Positions 1 through 12,323 of a stretch of DNA of 64,000 nucleotides are shown here, piece after piece. Below the pieces are notes generated by a model. The model was not told the origin of the DNA and made no database searches. It was given only the letters and a program-made list of their open reading frames with translations. The position numbers were made by a program, and so were the translations under genes. Every line of letters starts with the position of its first letter. Positions within the stretch are counted from its first letter, which is position 1. This stretch comes from Zychaea mexicana (lineage: Eukaryota > Mucoromycota > Mucoromycetes > Mucorales > Lichtheimiaceae): assembly GCF_025766255.1 (NCBI RefSeq), contig NW_026516788.1:59364-123363 (forward strand). The letters run 5' to 3'.

Positions 1-2893
1 GCAATCTCAATCGCTATCTTTGTCTTATCTGTGCCTGCCTGCTTGAGATGATCCATGGATTCCATCTGAACCTTTTTCGCCGTCTCCGTGCTTCGTCTTT
101 CCTCATCAGGCAACACCATGCCCGCCAGCTTCTTTGCGACCTTTTGCTGGTACGCCGCATCGGCCCCTAACAACATCTGCAGGCGTTCATTCCAATCACA
201 GGGCAATGCATAGCCAAACTGCTCCACCACGGGGCTGATTCGCTTGACAAGCTGGTCTAGCCCGGCCGGATCAAGCTTGCGCACAAGACTCGCCGGCCAC
301 AGAATCATTTCACTGCTCGTCAAGCCGTCCCGGGATTCGAGCGCCGCCAGCAACAGCATTCGCTTGGATTTCCTCATACCGACATTGTTGGAGAATTGGC
401 CCTGAAGCGCCCGAATAAGCTCGATCCCGTACTGGAACTCGTGTTGGTATCGCTTCAGGCCTAGGATAAACTCTGCAAGCGCTTCTGTCATCAAATACGA
501 TGCGTCATTGTCGTCGTCAAGGAGTCGCAGGGCCTGCTGCGGGTCTTGATCGGCAATTGCATCCACGTGCGCTCGAAAAGAGGATAGCATACGTAGACTT
601 GTAATGTGGTGCTCGTTCAGCAGCTTCGCGTCGTGCCACTCCTTCAAGGTGCTACGTATGTCGTCTTCTGATCTGCCTACCAGTGGCGAAAATATGGAGA
701 GCGGGTTGCCATAATAGTGATGCATCAACGCATACTATTGATTACGTCTTTGGTTTAGTGTCTTTTCCTTTTCTTAGTGCTGTTGTAGCCCGTGTTGATC
801 TGGCTGGCTTTCTATCACATTCAAACAGCATCAGTATCTCTACCTTCAAGCTAGCGGTGGCTCGCCCCATGGAAAAGTCATATAGATAAAAATGATCTAG
901 CAGGAATTTGTATGGCCTAGCACCGAATTTGAGCGTATGGACCGATTCAATGAATACCTAATATTGAATCACATTATTTTCTTTAGTGTAATTCGATTTT
1001 CTCTAATTTCTCTCTCCATACAAATTTTAATGTAAAGGGTAATCTGTCATTCCTCCCCCTTCCTAACCCAGCCTCTCCCCCCCAAAAAAAAAACAAAGAA
1101 ATGATTTGCGCAATCTTGTACTCCCCCCCCACCTTCCGCCTTTCCTTCAAACGTAATTCAAACCTTATTTTTCCCTCTCCTTTTTTTTCTATTTCTTTTA
1201 GTCCTTACCGCCTCCAGCATTCTGTTGAACCATACATCGCTCTGCTCCAGCCAGAACTTTTCAATACGGAGCAATCCAATGGTTGCCTTGGTGAGAGACT
1301 GATGCAGGATTTCAGTTGACGTCGCAATGCCCATAATAAACACAATGGGGATCTTTAGTCGATATTCACTAAGAAATACAACGATAGTAATGGTGTATTT
1401 AGTTATCCCACCCCGCTTTATCTCTCTCCTATCTAATGTTTACCTGCAAATAGTAATGAAATCTCGGAGCATATTTGCTTCGAACGATTCTAAATCCTGC
1501 AATACCACCACCAAGTTTGGTGGTGGATGGTTGCTTTTCTTCACATTGGTCACATGCCGATACCATGCTTCCAGAATTTGCATATCGTATGGAGGAAGCT
1601 TGGATGCCCGTTTCTTCATCCTAGTGCCGCCACCACCGCTGCTGATTTCAAATGTTGAATTGCCTGACTGAGCAGTAGTACCCGTAAGCAGTGCTGATGA
1701 CAATGTTGTCCCCTATACACAACACACGCGCCATGCATGTGAATACACAAAGTAACTTTTGATTTTCCTCGCTTTCTGTGATGCTTATCATTCAAGATTA
1801 CCTCATGTTCATCCTCGTCGACGTCATCTTCTTCTTGTTCGCTAATTTCATCATCATGTTCCGTTTCTTGTCGATCCTCTTTTTCCTTTCCCGAAGGTTC
1901 GGCATCAATGGATAAAAACTGCTCAATCATCGTTTTCATCATATTTTTCAGGTTATTGCAGTCCTTGGATTGTAACAGCGCCACAAAGTTACTGTTGTTT
2001 TCCGATAACTTGTTTGCGATCTGCTTGAATTGTGCATTGTGATCTGGCGTATTGATACCTATTATCCGTTTCCCAGCCACACATGCACACATATCACACG
2101 TTAATACTCGACTCCTTTTATCCTCCAGCCCTCCCTCTTGCTCTCTTTTTCTTCGTCTGCAAAACAGATAAGGAACTGACCAGCAAAAACAAGGCCCGTG
2201 GGTATCTCATGAAACGGTAAATGGACGAGTCTAAAACAGCACAAGTGATCAGTATAACATGTCGCTTAATTTCTATTTGTTGACAACTTTACCCTTGAGA
2301 AGCGCTATTTGGCGAAGTCTCGACGAATGATGCGATTTTGTTCAATGCAGCTCGATTCATATCCAACAAGATATCCTAATTATTGCTTCTTTAGTAACTG
2401 GCTATTGGCACATGGAGATTTCGGTGTTCGTCTTACATTGATAATAGTTTGTGTCTGTGTCCAGGCTTCTTCAAAAGCAATTCGTCGCATTTTCATACAA
2501 GCAGTCGATTCTTCGTTACCGAAAAGTTGTTCGAATCCTTGGTAAGGTACATGGTGTTGTTCGTCCACATGTCGACGCGCTACTTTGCCTTGGACTAAAG
2601 ATAAAAATGGGTTGCGTCAAATCGTTTGTCCAATGTATAAACAGCCACTCTCTTTCTCTTTTATTACTTTTTCTCGTCGTTCGTTTGCGTTTTTGACCGG
2701 CTGTTGATTTCGATTGAGTTCCTGCACGTTGTGTTTGAGGCAAGATTAAGAAACAACCCTGAATAAATCCATGGTGGAAAGAAACTTTGAGTGGTTTATT
2801 CTTCTTTTTTTTTCTACAAGCAATCGTTCATGTATGTGTACTTACCTCTGAAATGGAGTCAAAATCGTCTCTGCCAGAAGTGATCGCAGCCAT
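1..2893 (-). CDS. ORC3: Origin recognition complex subunit 3 (partial, C-terminus beyond left edge)
   Basis: Subunit of the six-protein origin recognition complex that loads MCM helicase at replication origins. Seven minus-strand exons join in phase: about 2592-2437, 2375-2293, 2230-2181, 2058-1802, 1712-1444, 1368-1209 and 957-844, followed by an eighth from 734 off the left end. Family marks are visible in order: EIPTGLVFAG then INTPDH, a LLQSKDCNNLKNM block, VVVLQDLESF, the FIMGIATS strand typical of ORC3 and MHHYYGNPLSIFS. An acidic linker lies near 1805-1900. The last exon matches the helical ORC3 insert/winged-helix region. The first exon is unsure: a basic K/R-rich exon near 2660-2725 and an ATG at 2893 (reading MAAITSGRDDFDS before GTAAGT) are likely but do not join cleanly in phase. 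No break is seen in the exons read. The sequence evidence for the family is strong; the start is inference. Confidence 0.9.
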
Positions 2894-5201
2894 AGTTCGA
2901 TTCAAGGTGTAACAAAGGGAAGCAACGACGAAAATCCTGCTTGCTGCTGAGTTCAAGACTTACCTGCTGTGTGGTCAAAAATTTGATAGATCGCCTTCAA
3001 AACATAATAATGCCCTTAGTGATTATGTATGATGTCGGCTATTGATATACTCTTAAAGAAGTCATTTCTAAGTAAAATAGTGCGTTCCTCATACTATTTA
3101 ATATAATGTGTAATTTTTTCTTTCTTTTATGTTCACAGCATACTACTAAGAGACGGATGTAGTGAGAAGCAATAGTGCATTGAGCCAAGCAAATGATGCC
3201 TTCACTTTTCATCCACTAGAACCATTGCCAAAAAGCTCAACCAATAGGTCATATAATTTCTTTCACGGAGTGGTGAGATTGGCAAGCTTCTTAAAAGACG
3301 TTTTAACACAAGTTTTCAAGTCGGTATCTCCATGCTGTTTATCTGCTTTTCAACATGAGACGAAGAGGGTGAGGGGGACCAACGGGGTCACTGATGGCAA
3401 CTCCTTTTCATACAAGCGCGGGAACATGCAACCACACCTCGAGCATACTACTTAATATTCTAACGCATACATATAATAAGGGCGAGAAGCTCGTCTCATG
3501 TCTGCATTACAACAATTTGTATGACATTTCACAAAGTTAAGAAATTGAGATAAAGTTATTGTATAGATAGATTGTGATGGATGTCACAATGACGACGACG
3601 AAGACGGCAGCAATAGTAATGGTCAGGAGCTATAGAGTCTTGTATATTGTATATTCGCCACTTTTTGTTTTAGATAGCAGCGTACCATGCTGTTTGTCCG
3701 TTAAAAGCTCATACATCATGCATAGTTACAACGAGGATAATGTTGATTTCAACTTTCAAGTTTTTAGAAAAAACATTACACTTATAATAAGATTGCCGGT
3801 ACAGTATATAATGATGCTCATGCGCGACAAAAAGGAAATTCGTAAGGACTCAGTACCTCTAGGTTCACGTTCCTCCCACCTTTTTTTATAATTATTCGAT
3901 GCTGAAGAAGAAGAAGCAAAAAAACTGGCTGTGTTGTTTGGGAGAACGTCATGCTAATGTAAGAGGTTACACTATCCGGTAACTGATGATCAGTGACGCG
4001 AGCGCTACATTAAGTGATATCTCGGGCACAGATATGCTTAAATTAACTAGAAGCACAAAAAGTATTTTACCGGTACATAATGTAATTCGTCTTCTACACG
4101 CAATCATTTCTGCAGTGCTTGTAATAAATGATGAAGAAGATGATGCAATTATTACTAATCTTACTGGTGTTTTTCGTTTATACATACCCGTTTTACCCAG
4201 TATAAATTTTGACAGTATTTCATTAGCATAAAATAACAGAAGGATTATCTGATAAGCCGTTTGAAGCTTTACACGACTTTATCTGTTGGTGTCCACATTT
4301 CAATCACGTGCTTCTTTAGCGTAAAGTAGCTCAATCTTTCTCCCTCCCCTTCTTGCATAATTTTCGTTGTTATAACTTTGAGGAACGCGTATAGCATTCT
4401 CCTTGTTTTAATGAAAGGCCAACAAAAAAAAAGGTCCCTATCTAGCTACAACCATTTTTGGTGCTGTATTTTGCTCATCGGAAAATTCTGACCGTTGATG
4501 CAGTCTTCTTATATATCGAGGCTACGCATTATATTGAAGGTTGATTGATATATGTACAAGTTACACGACATGTCTGCTTGATGACGATAGCAGACTAATT
4601 GAGCAATAGATCAAATAACATGAGCCATATGTCGTCTTTTTCTTTAAAAAAACACCATAAATATTCGTGGTAAGAATTGTACAATAGCTTAATCTAACGG
4701 CTGTTTCTCTCTTTCCTACCGTCCAAATAAGAATAAATTGCAGTTTGTTTTTCTTATCTGTCTGTGACCGGGCTGTATTGTATAGATGAGGGTCGAGATT
4801 ACGACGGAGAAATACTAGTGCGATTGTGTTGGGCTAGGCTTATAAGCAACAAAAAAATAAAAGAAATTATGACGTTCTGCGACGATCCCCTTGCTTCAAA
4901 GAGTATAGTTCGAAAATAGAAAGCTTTTAGCAGAGCCCATGACAGCATGAGCTTGCGTATGCGTACCGCACACGTAACTAGGATTAAATACATAGAATAA
5001 CACTAGTAGAGAAAAAATAACATCATTTAACATACTAAACGAAAATGACAATTGTCTATTTCTTCTTTAGGTTCTCCCTCTCAACAACACATCCCCTTCC
5101 CCTCCCTCTCCCACCACGCTACTTTTTCTGTTTTCTTCATAAACACTTGCTCAATCGTGCCATTGCCCCCGTTTGCATTGTCACGAAAAATAAAGTACCT
5201 A
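2894..5201. other. Intergenic region, no convincing gene
   Basis: About 2.3 kb of AT-rich sequence between ORC3 and the F-box gene. The open stretches here (for example 3162-3455, 3574-3891 and both strands of 3967-4231) have no recognisable domain, no splice-supported extension and no codon pattern unlike background. The left part should contain the ORC3 promoter and the right part the 5' leader of the F-box gene, which is pyrimidine-rich (CCCTCTCCCACC at about 5100). Confidence 0.6.
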
Positions 5202-6936
5202 ATGTTGCCCGAATTGCCTTCGGAGATCTGGCATAAGATCTACTCCAAGCTGACCTTTCGAGAATGTATTCGTTGCACAAGAGTGTGTCGTAGTTGGCGA
5301 TCAAAGATATTGAGTTGGTCCGGATTGTGGCATGAAATATCCAACGAACATGGATACCAAAGCATATCCACATTACAACCCTACACTCCTTATTTGGTTA
5401 GCAGTGCAGTGCAACGGTTCCGCATTAACACACACGGTGGTCAGCAACGATCACCGCGTGATAAGGCTATCCATGCTATGGTAACCTTGAACTTTTTGAT
5501 CGAGCACAATTGTAATAGCATTAAAGAAGGTACCATACAAGAAACGTATATGTCTGTCACACCAGCTTTACTTTCTTTCCTTTGTTATTGGGTATATGTA
5601 TGACTTGATGTACAAATCGCTTATCCTATAATATTACTCTTCATATACGTCCACTCCTTTTGCGAAAGCGGTCTTGATGATTGACTTTTGGCCAACGTCA
5701 ATGCTATACAAGTTTACATCAATTAGCCAGTTTTCCTTGGCACGACTCGATCTGTTGTATATCCACAAACTGACTACGGATACATACATGATTCCCACAG
5801 TGGTTCTTCGGCAACTTCCCAATTTGGTGACCTTTGTCTACCGCGCGGTGGTGACCCAAACGGACGAGTCCATTGAGGACGAGCCCTGGTGCTTATTTGA
5901 ACCGGGCATGCACCTGCCACACGAGAACTTGGCAGAACTCACCATCGAAATGTTTGGCAACGGTCGACCGATGTCCATGCATCTGCTCTTACACCTGCTC
6001 CCCAAGCTCCGCCGAGTGAGTCTCAATGCATTAGATTGCGACGACGCGACTGCCGTGCTACACGCCCTTGCTTACAACTGCCACGTGATTGAACTCATCG
6101 AGATCCATGATGGCCACGATGACAACTTTCGATGGAGTGAAGCACACACGCATCCTGGCAAAGGCCTTCAGTTCTTGGTGGTCGATGGGGACGACCGCTT
6201 TACAGATGCAGACGCCTTACACCCGGTGATCGCAAAACATCACATTACTTTACGTCTACTACGTATCAAGGGATACGAGCCTCTCGGCAGAATGACGCTT
6301 TCACACTGGGCTCGGTTACCGTTCCCAAAGTTGCGAAACCTGATTCTTGTCAACCTAGACGACCAGCCTCCTGGTGAGGTACCGGACTTGACCAAAGATT
6401 TATGTGCCTTTCTGCGTCAGGCCACTGAATTGCGACGCGCAGACATTTCGATATCCAACCTGATGAACGACAGCGTGCTCAGCTGCCTTGCAGATATGAA
6501 GCAGCTCGGTGAACTCAGACTCTCATCTTGTACCACACTGTCCGAAAGCGGCTTTATCCGGTTCATCCAAAGTCCTGCGGTTCAAAAGAACCTAAAGAGT
6601 CTAGAATTGGATGATGTGGACGTGCTCAATGGCAAACTGCTCAACATTATGGGCGAATCTTTGACAGTATTTGAACAAGTGACTATCGCTGCATGTCGAA
6701 ATGTGCATGTTCGCGAGATACCTCAATTCCTAGCCGATATCCGCGTTCCTTTGAAACGTTTCAACTTGGTGTGCTTTGTCAAGGCAGATGAATGTCCTGA
6801 TGAGTTGCTTGATTCAATTGTGGATCAGCTCAAGAACAAGGCTGAGGAGTGGAAGTTTGTATTGGAAACAACATCCCATAATGAAGACTGGCTACCTTCT
6901 CTCTACCGGGTGCTCACATCAGAAGACAGCTCATAA
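5202..6936 (+). CDS. F-box / leucine-rich-repeat protein
   Basis: Likely substrate adaptor of an SCF (Skp1-cullin-F-box) ubiquitin ligase. I place the start at the ATG at 5202, because the next residues LPELPSEIWHKIYSKL are the first helix of an F-box; the motif continues through C(I)RCTRVCRSWRS and W.GLW. Exon 1 ends at 5529 and exon 2 starts at 5669, giving a phase-1 join that reads NSIKE-AVLMIDFWP; the donor (GTACCA) is weak, so this junction is likely rather than proven. The remaining roughly 420 residues contain repeated leucine-rich blocks (LRRVSLNALDCDD, LRLLRIKGYE, LRNLILVNLDD, LGELRLSSCTTLSE, LKSLELDDVD), the usual F-box/LRR layout. The substrate cannot be inferred. The stop is TAA at 6934-6936. 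Confidence 0.8.
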
Positions 6937-7939
6937 ATAATAGCGTACACACTCAAACAAAACGAGCATGGCGACAAACACTTGACATCGGCTTATCGTC
7001 ATTATTATCCTCATCACGTAGCGGCTTTATCTTTTCTTCCTGTAAATACCCTAGGACTCCCAACTCGTCATTTACATCAAGTTTTATTTTGTTTTCTTTG
7101 ACTTTGCGTATACTAATATCCATACATATAATCCCTCTAGTCATCGAATCGAAGCAAGTTAATAAAGTGATTGCCATTTTGAATCGTATTGTATTTGTCT
7201 CCGTTTTCGTAGAATATGACCAGCACCGCATCGTTTCCTTTACAGTATAGTACTAAAAAGGTAGAGAAACGATGAAAAACATCTGCATAAAGTAGCTGTA
7301 AGCCCTTATGTCGTGACATGCATCGATCGCAAGCATTACGACGATTAAGATCGACATATGCATCTTGGAAGACAAAAATAAAACAGCGCTGTAACATGAG
7401 CTTCATATGCAGCAAACAATGGACCATCGCCTCATATGTACAAACTGTATACAGTGATATATAGCCCGAAAAGCAGAAAATGGAAGACGTTCAATCTTTA
7501 AAATTTACAAACTCTTTGTGCTAATATCTTGCTGTACTATCGATTATGATACTTACACAGTGACTACGCTATGTACTATTGTGGTAAAAGTAAGCATCAC
7601 ATAAAAGCGAGCTATTGTTACAGTATACCGCTGATATATGCGTACTGTAGTAGCAGAACGTATGTGTATATAACATAGGCATTACTTTAACTAAGTGTCA
7701 AATAGTAAGCGAGCCAAATACAATTTTCACGGATTATAAGTTATACGATGACCCAATGAGCTTAAGAAGTGTCATTATTTACATAATGTTCCAACAATGG
7801 TTGCCATCGCTTGTGATTATATCAAAAAACAATGACAAAATGCTCTTATATTTGGATATAAAATGGGCGACATGCTAGATATATATCACCACATCAAAGG
7901 CTTTTTCCTCACATTCCAAAATCATCCCAACGCTCTACT
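6937..7939. other. Intergenic region; promoter of the second F-box gene
   Basis: AT-rich kilobase between two co-oriented F-box genes. Minus-strand open stretches at 6953-7231 and 7137-7427 overlap each other in different frames and show no domain. A TATAAAA box at 7857-7863 lies about 77 bases before the next start codon. Confidence 0.5.
7857..7863 (+). promoter_or_regulatory. TATA box of the intronless F-box gene
   Basis: TATAAAA in the context GGATATAAAATGG, 77 bases upstream of the ATG at 7940. Position and sequence fit a core promoter; no other element is identified. Confidence 0.5.
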
Positions 7940-8758
7940 ATGTTTCCCCTTAAAAAATTGCCTACCGAGCTTTCATTTAAAATTCTGAGCTATCTCCAAG
8001 ATGATCGGAATTCACTAATCAAATCAGCCTGTGTGAAAAAGCTCAATCCTTATGCACTTCACTATCTTTACCGCAATCATGCCCAGATCACTCGCGCCAA
8101 TCTCCACACAGCACAGAAATATGCCGATATCATAGAGCATCTTGTACTGACTGACGACTCAGTTTCCCTCGAAGTCGCAGGCATGTTATTCCCTAGGCTT
8201 ACTACGCTGCGACTGTTTCGCATAGTCAAGCTTTTCCCGCTTTTTATCCAATGGTCCAAACGACTCAAGACGCTCGAGCTCCACGACTGTAGTAGCGAGG
8301 AATTACTCTTTGATCCGGTGCTATCAATTGACATGCCGCCTCTAGTGAATTGTATCTTCAAATTTATTCCTGCCAGTCTTCGTGAACTGCGTATACTAAA
8401 CCATAGAACAACTTTGGGAGCCCCACTCTATCAATGGATGTCTCAAACCTGTCACAATCTTCGCGTCCTCGATTTGACTGGCTCTGCTCATCCGAATCTC
8501 CATGTCCTACAGCATCTCCTTGAGGACTACATTCTCCCAGTAAATAAGGGCTTAGAAGAGATAGTATTATCACCGGTGCAAGTTCATGGTGAATTCTTTC
8601 ATCCTCAAGATCAAGGCGTCGCAGATATCCTTCAGCTGCTACACCACTATTGCGGAGGAACCATACGACGCATACGGATAACCGATCGCGATTTAACTAC
8701 TCTTTTCCCGAATCTCCAAGAATGTATGATTGCAGTACAAAATAGGATAGAATTTTAG
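7940..8758 (+). CDS. F-box protein, intronless, with LRR-like C-terminus
   Basis: A single open frame of 272 residues with an ATG start 77 bases after a TATA box. The N-terminus LKKLPTELSFKILSYLQD is a degenerate F-box helix; the later part has leucine-rich segments (RLTTLRLFRIVKLF, LKTLELHDCS, LRELRILNHR, LRVLDLTG). It is a probable SCF adaptor, shorter than and diverged from the F-box/LRR gene 1 kb upstream. The two may be tandem paralogues, but I see only fold-level similarity. Substrate unknown. Confidence 0.75.
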   Translation: MFPLKKLPTELSFKILSYLQDDRNSLIKSACVKKLNPYALHYLYRNHAQITRANLHTAQKYADIIEHLVLTDDSVSLEVAGMLFPRLTTLRLFRIVKLFPLFIQWSKRLKTLELHDCSSEELLFDPVLSIDMPPLVNCIFKFIPASLRELRILNHRTTLGAPLYQWMSQTCHNLRVLDLTGSAHPNLHVLQHLLEDYILPVNKGLEEIVLSPVQVHGEFFHPQDQGVADILQLLHHYCGGTIRRIRITDRDLTTLFPNLQECMIAVQNRIEF

Positions 8759-9214
8759 CAGCAACAGCAGTACACGGTGTGTGAAAATAATGATTTTATA
8801 TATGTACCTTGACGAGAAGTCGATAAAAATAATTTTTATTATGCTCTTTCTTTATTCTGTCCTGACAATCATTGAAAATATGTATGTGGATGAACTTATT
8901 GCACATTTAAATTTAGAATGTTATACATTTTCTTTTCCTTCCCCATTTACCCACTTATCATACACCGCAACATATTGAGTAATATCATTTATTTAAAGAG
9001 GACCATCAGATAGATAGAATTGATATATTTCCATGGGAATGAAGAAAAAGAGTAATTTGGAAGTTTGTGGAGAAGAATAACAAAGAATTGTTGATATAAA
9101 TTCTTGCTGGTGGGCCGTCCTGGCATGACGGGTGCTTCCATTACATCGTGGTACTATATATAGCAAGGTTATTAGGAATTTAGAGACAACAGATAAAATA
9201 AAATCTGAGGACAT
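8759..9214. other. Intergenic region between convergent genes
   Basis: About 450 AT-rich bases between the F-box gene (plus) and the His-rich gene (minus). A possible second exon of the His-rich gene starts after a TATATAG acceptor near 9150-9160. Nothing else is seen. Confidence 0.45.
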
Positions 9215-9496
9215 TTACCCTTCGTTCTCGACAGCGCTCGATGAAGCAGAGTCAGATAAGTCACGACGGTGATGGTGGTGATGATGGTGATGGTGATGAT
9301 GATGATGACCACCATGATGATGCTTTCCATCATAGCCGTGGTGCCATCCATAGCCGTATCCATCTTTACCGTGACCCCAGTAATCATAGACCTTGTCATA
9401 ACCCTCGTCATGGCCGCCAGCATCCACCGTTTGGAAGAGAGTGAGCATCAGAACGAGAGCCAGAGAAAAGAGCAAGGCAAAAACAGCAGGCTTCAT
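9215..9496 (-). CDS. Small secreted histidine-rich protein
   Basis: A 93-residue protein starting MKPAVFALLFSLALVLMLTLF, a clear signal peptide with probable cleavage after TVDA. The mature part is rich in Gly, Tyr and His, with short G-[HY]-x-G units (GHGKDGYGYGWHHGYDG), then a run of about 13 histidines, then RRDLSDSASSSAVENEG. Such runs bind Zn, Cu or Ni, so an extracellular or wall metal-binding role is plausible but inferred. The RR just after the His run would suit Kex2 cleavage. The last codons GAAGG are followed by GTAAAT, so an intron may add a few residues. A TATATATA element lies about 95 bases upstream. The family is not recognised. Confidence 0.7.
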   Translation of the reverse strand: MKPAVFALLFSLALVLMLTLFQTVDAGGHDEGYDKVYDYWGHGKDGYGYGWHHGYDGKHHHGGHHHHHHHHHHHHHRRDLSDSASSSAVENEG

Positions 9497-10162
9497 ATTG
9501 GTTTAGAGATGGGTTGCTGATAATAACAAGAAGAAAGCTTAGAAAGGTGTGTTGAAGGATGATGCACATGAAATCTCATCCAAGCTGGGGAATATATATA
9601 CTGACGAGACAGTGCCTTCCGTTTATCACTAAGCTTTGTTGAAATAAAGCTGATAGTTAGGTTTACACTAGTATAATTGCCATCAAAATCTATCATCATC
9701 TTTTATCTTGCCGCGGGCTATTCACAGCGGTATAGTCAATTGACATCTTTAACTCAATGATTCTCCACATATATCAATATTGCTGGTTTAATCACAACCG
9801 TCAAATGTAGTGGATGATGGTGAATGCATATCAGCTGATATTGACAAACAAAATCAATAATACTTACTCTCGTAACATGTTTCCTTTTTTCTCTCAGTCC
9901 CCTTCGGCACAGCATCACAAAATACGCAGCAAATGGTTCGGTTGGGCGCAGCCTTTCTCGTACTGATATGAAGTTTTAGAGTAACACGAATTCCAGCTAA
10001 ACTGCGCCTCTACGACATTGCGCTGCGGTAGCGCATCGTGGATGTACACGGTGCACAAACTTGAAAGGATCAGCAACAACTCCGCATAAAGCCTATGTTC
10101 TTATAAAAGCACCAAACCCTTAATATACATCAAGAAAGATCAAACGATCGCCTTTTATCACC
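9497..10162. other. Divergent intergenic/promoter region
   Basis: Separates the minus-strand His-rich gene from the plus-strand nuclease gene. A TATATATA stretch near 9590-9600 suits the minus gene. No further gene is seen. Confidence 0.4.
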
Positions 10163-11924
10163 ATGGGCAAGGACCAATTTGATATCGAAAAACTCAAACA
10201 AGAGAAGAAGGCCAAAAAGCTGGAACAAAAAAAGCTTAGCCAAAACCAGCAGCAGACACAACAACAACAACAGCCAAAACCTTTCGTACGATCGTTCCAT
10301 GTCATTCCTAATCGCAAGCAGTTGGCAAAACCGCCACTTGGAACATTCACTATAATGTCATTCAACGTAAGGGATCACCTCTCTCCCCTCCTTTTCTTTT
10401 CTCTCAAGTACTATTCACGCGAATAAGCATGATGCTCACATAAGTCGCGTTGACTGTCAATACTGCTATTATTAGATATTGGGACAGTGTCTGGTAAAAC
10501 GCAAGCTGTTTCCCGATTCAGGTGACATGCTTAAATGGGTACGTAGCGTCCTTATTTTCTATCACCATGCACTCCTGTAAATTATTGTATCAATAATTTG
10601 ATGATATATAGAAACTACGTCGGAATATGGTATCGGCCGAACTAGAACTATATAAACCAGATGTCATGTGTCTACAAGGTAGAATGCTTTCAGATCATTT
10701 TATCGCTTAGTGAAGAAAGGAAGAAATTAAGCTATTAACAATCATCATTCGGTTATTGTCGGGACTGTAGAGGTGGACAATTATGAACAGTATTATAAAC
10801 CCATCCTTGAAAGGCTAGGATACAACGCTCAATATACCAAACATGATAAAAAACTTCATGGTAAGAAAAACTAGCTCATTGGAGGCAATCTCGTTGTGCA
10901 TTCAGATATTTTAATAGCAGCAATTACGAGATTAACCTGATTCTTTGACTCTAACTTGTAAATGGGGATGTATGCTTATAGGTCTCCTTATTGCCTATAA
11001 TCCTAAAGTTTTTGAAATGACAAAATACGAAACTGTGGATTACGACGACAATGCGAAGTGCCCGAAAACATGGATCACAAGCAATATTGGTCAAGTCATG
11101 GGCTTACGACACGTCGATCATCCAAATTTCGGCTTAGTCGTCGGTAATACCCACTTGTATTGGCGACCTGTTGCAATTTATGAGCGGGTACGACAAGCAA
11201 CTTTGTATATTGATAAAATTATCAGCGTTAAAAAATCGCTAGAAGAAGCCGAACCAGATACGCAATGGGTACCTATGCCCATAGGAGGTAAAGAAGGAGA
11301 GAAACCATCCAGCACCGTTTCTAATTGCAAACACTGGTATCACTCAGCTAGCTAATGATAATGTTTTTCTATATTCTATTTACACTACATGAAACAGACT
11401 TTAACATGAATCCTACAGGTGCTAGCCTTTCTGCTATTACCATGGTTCGTATACCACCTGAAAAAGAAGAACAATTAGAAGATTCTCGTAAAAACCCTGG
11501 ATCATTGATGAAAAAGAGCAGCGATGGTGAAGAAGAAGCAGCAACAGAGGAGGCACCGGCAGAGCAAGATGAACCATCGGAAGCAGTTGATCACGAAACA
11601 AGCAGTAACACTATGCCCACATCTGAGCTCATAGCAATCGTGCACAAGGAAGCACCTGAAGCATGGCATAGCGTATACAGCTGTCATGGATCAATCGACC
11701 CCAATACCTCGGATCCAGTCTCAGGTGAACCCAAGTTTACAAACTATACAGCGGCTTTTAAGAACACATTGGACTACATGTTGCTGCGAAGGGACGAAGC
11801 ATCATTAGCGGCTACTGAGATTCTGGTATTACCACCGGAGGAGTCGATGAAGCCCTCATTACCAAATAGAAACTTTGGTAGTGACCACATGTGTCTTTTG
11901 GCGAGATTTGAATTTGCAGTTTAA
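10163..11924 (+). CDS. CCR4-type endonuclease/exonuclease/phosphatase-family nuclease (Ngl2-like)
   Basis: Mg-dependent RNA nuclease of the EEP superfamily, nearest in architecture to yeast Ngl proteins (3' trimming of RNA such as 5.8S rRNA precursor). Exons in phase: 10163-10366, 10476-10538, 10612-10678, 10771-10860, 10982-11287 and 11398-11924. Motifs in order: TIMSFN-ILGQCL after a Lys/Gln-rich N-terminus, RRKLFP-like VKRKLFPDSGD, the catalytic-Glu block VMCLQ-EVDNYE, GNTHLYWRP, GGDFN-MNP, LDYMLLRR and the final GSDHMCLLARF. A charged low-complexity insert (E/K/A-rich) follows the DFN motif. All catalytic residues expected of the fold are present, so it should be active. The exact RNA substrate is inference. 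Confidence 0.88.
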
Positions 11925-12323
11925 TAAACTAAGTAGAAATATCTTTTCGACGATTCATATATTCATATACTTGTGGAGTGTGATACTTGATGCTGAATGA
12001 TGTAGAAGAATATCGTACATATAGCGAGCGTGCACTTGTTTGTGATCACCAGTGTGTATGTATACAAAAGATGAGTCATACATGAAACTCAAATTTTCTG
12101 GCTGTATCTATTTTATTTGAAACACTGCTGTGGTTCAGCATTAACTTCTTTTCTACTCCTCACGTCTTTGGTTTCACCAGCGGATCATATTTATCCCGAG
12201 GCAACTCCATCTAGTATCCCAGGTACATTATCTTTCGGTTTAGTGATACCTTGAGCTTTCTTTTTAGCTGAGCTCATGTTACCCATTCGTTCGTTGACCC
12301 AAAGGCTATTAAGTACCAGAGCA
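11925..12323. other. Intergenic region
   Basis: About 400 bases between two plus-strand genes. It includes a likely 3' end for the nuclease gene (AATAAACTAAG just after the stop) and the promoter of the nucleotidase gene. No other feature. Confidence 0.4.

Noticed and set aside
3162..4231. Several 70-105-codon frames upstream of the first F-box gene
   Set aside because: No domain, no supporting splice sites, overlapping frames on both strands.
9241..9520. Long plus-strand frames rich in Asp and Met over the His-rich gene
   Set aside because: They are antisense products of the histidine codons (CAT/CAC read as ATG/GTG or GAT); the minus-strand frame has the signal peptide.
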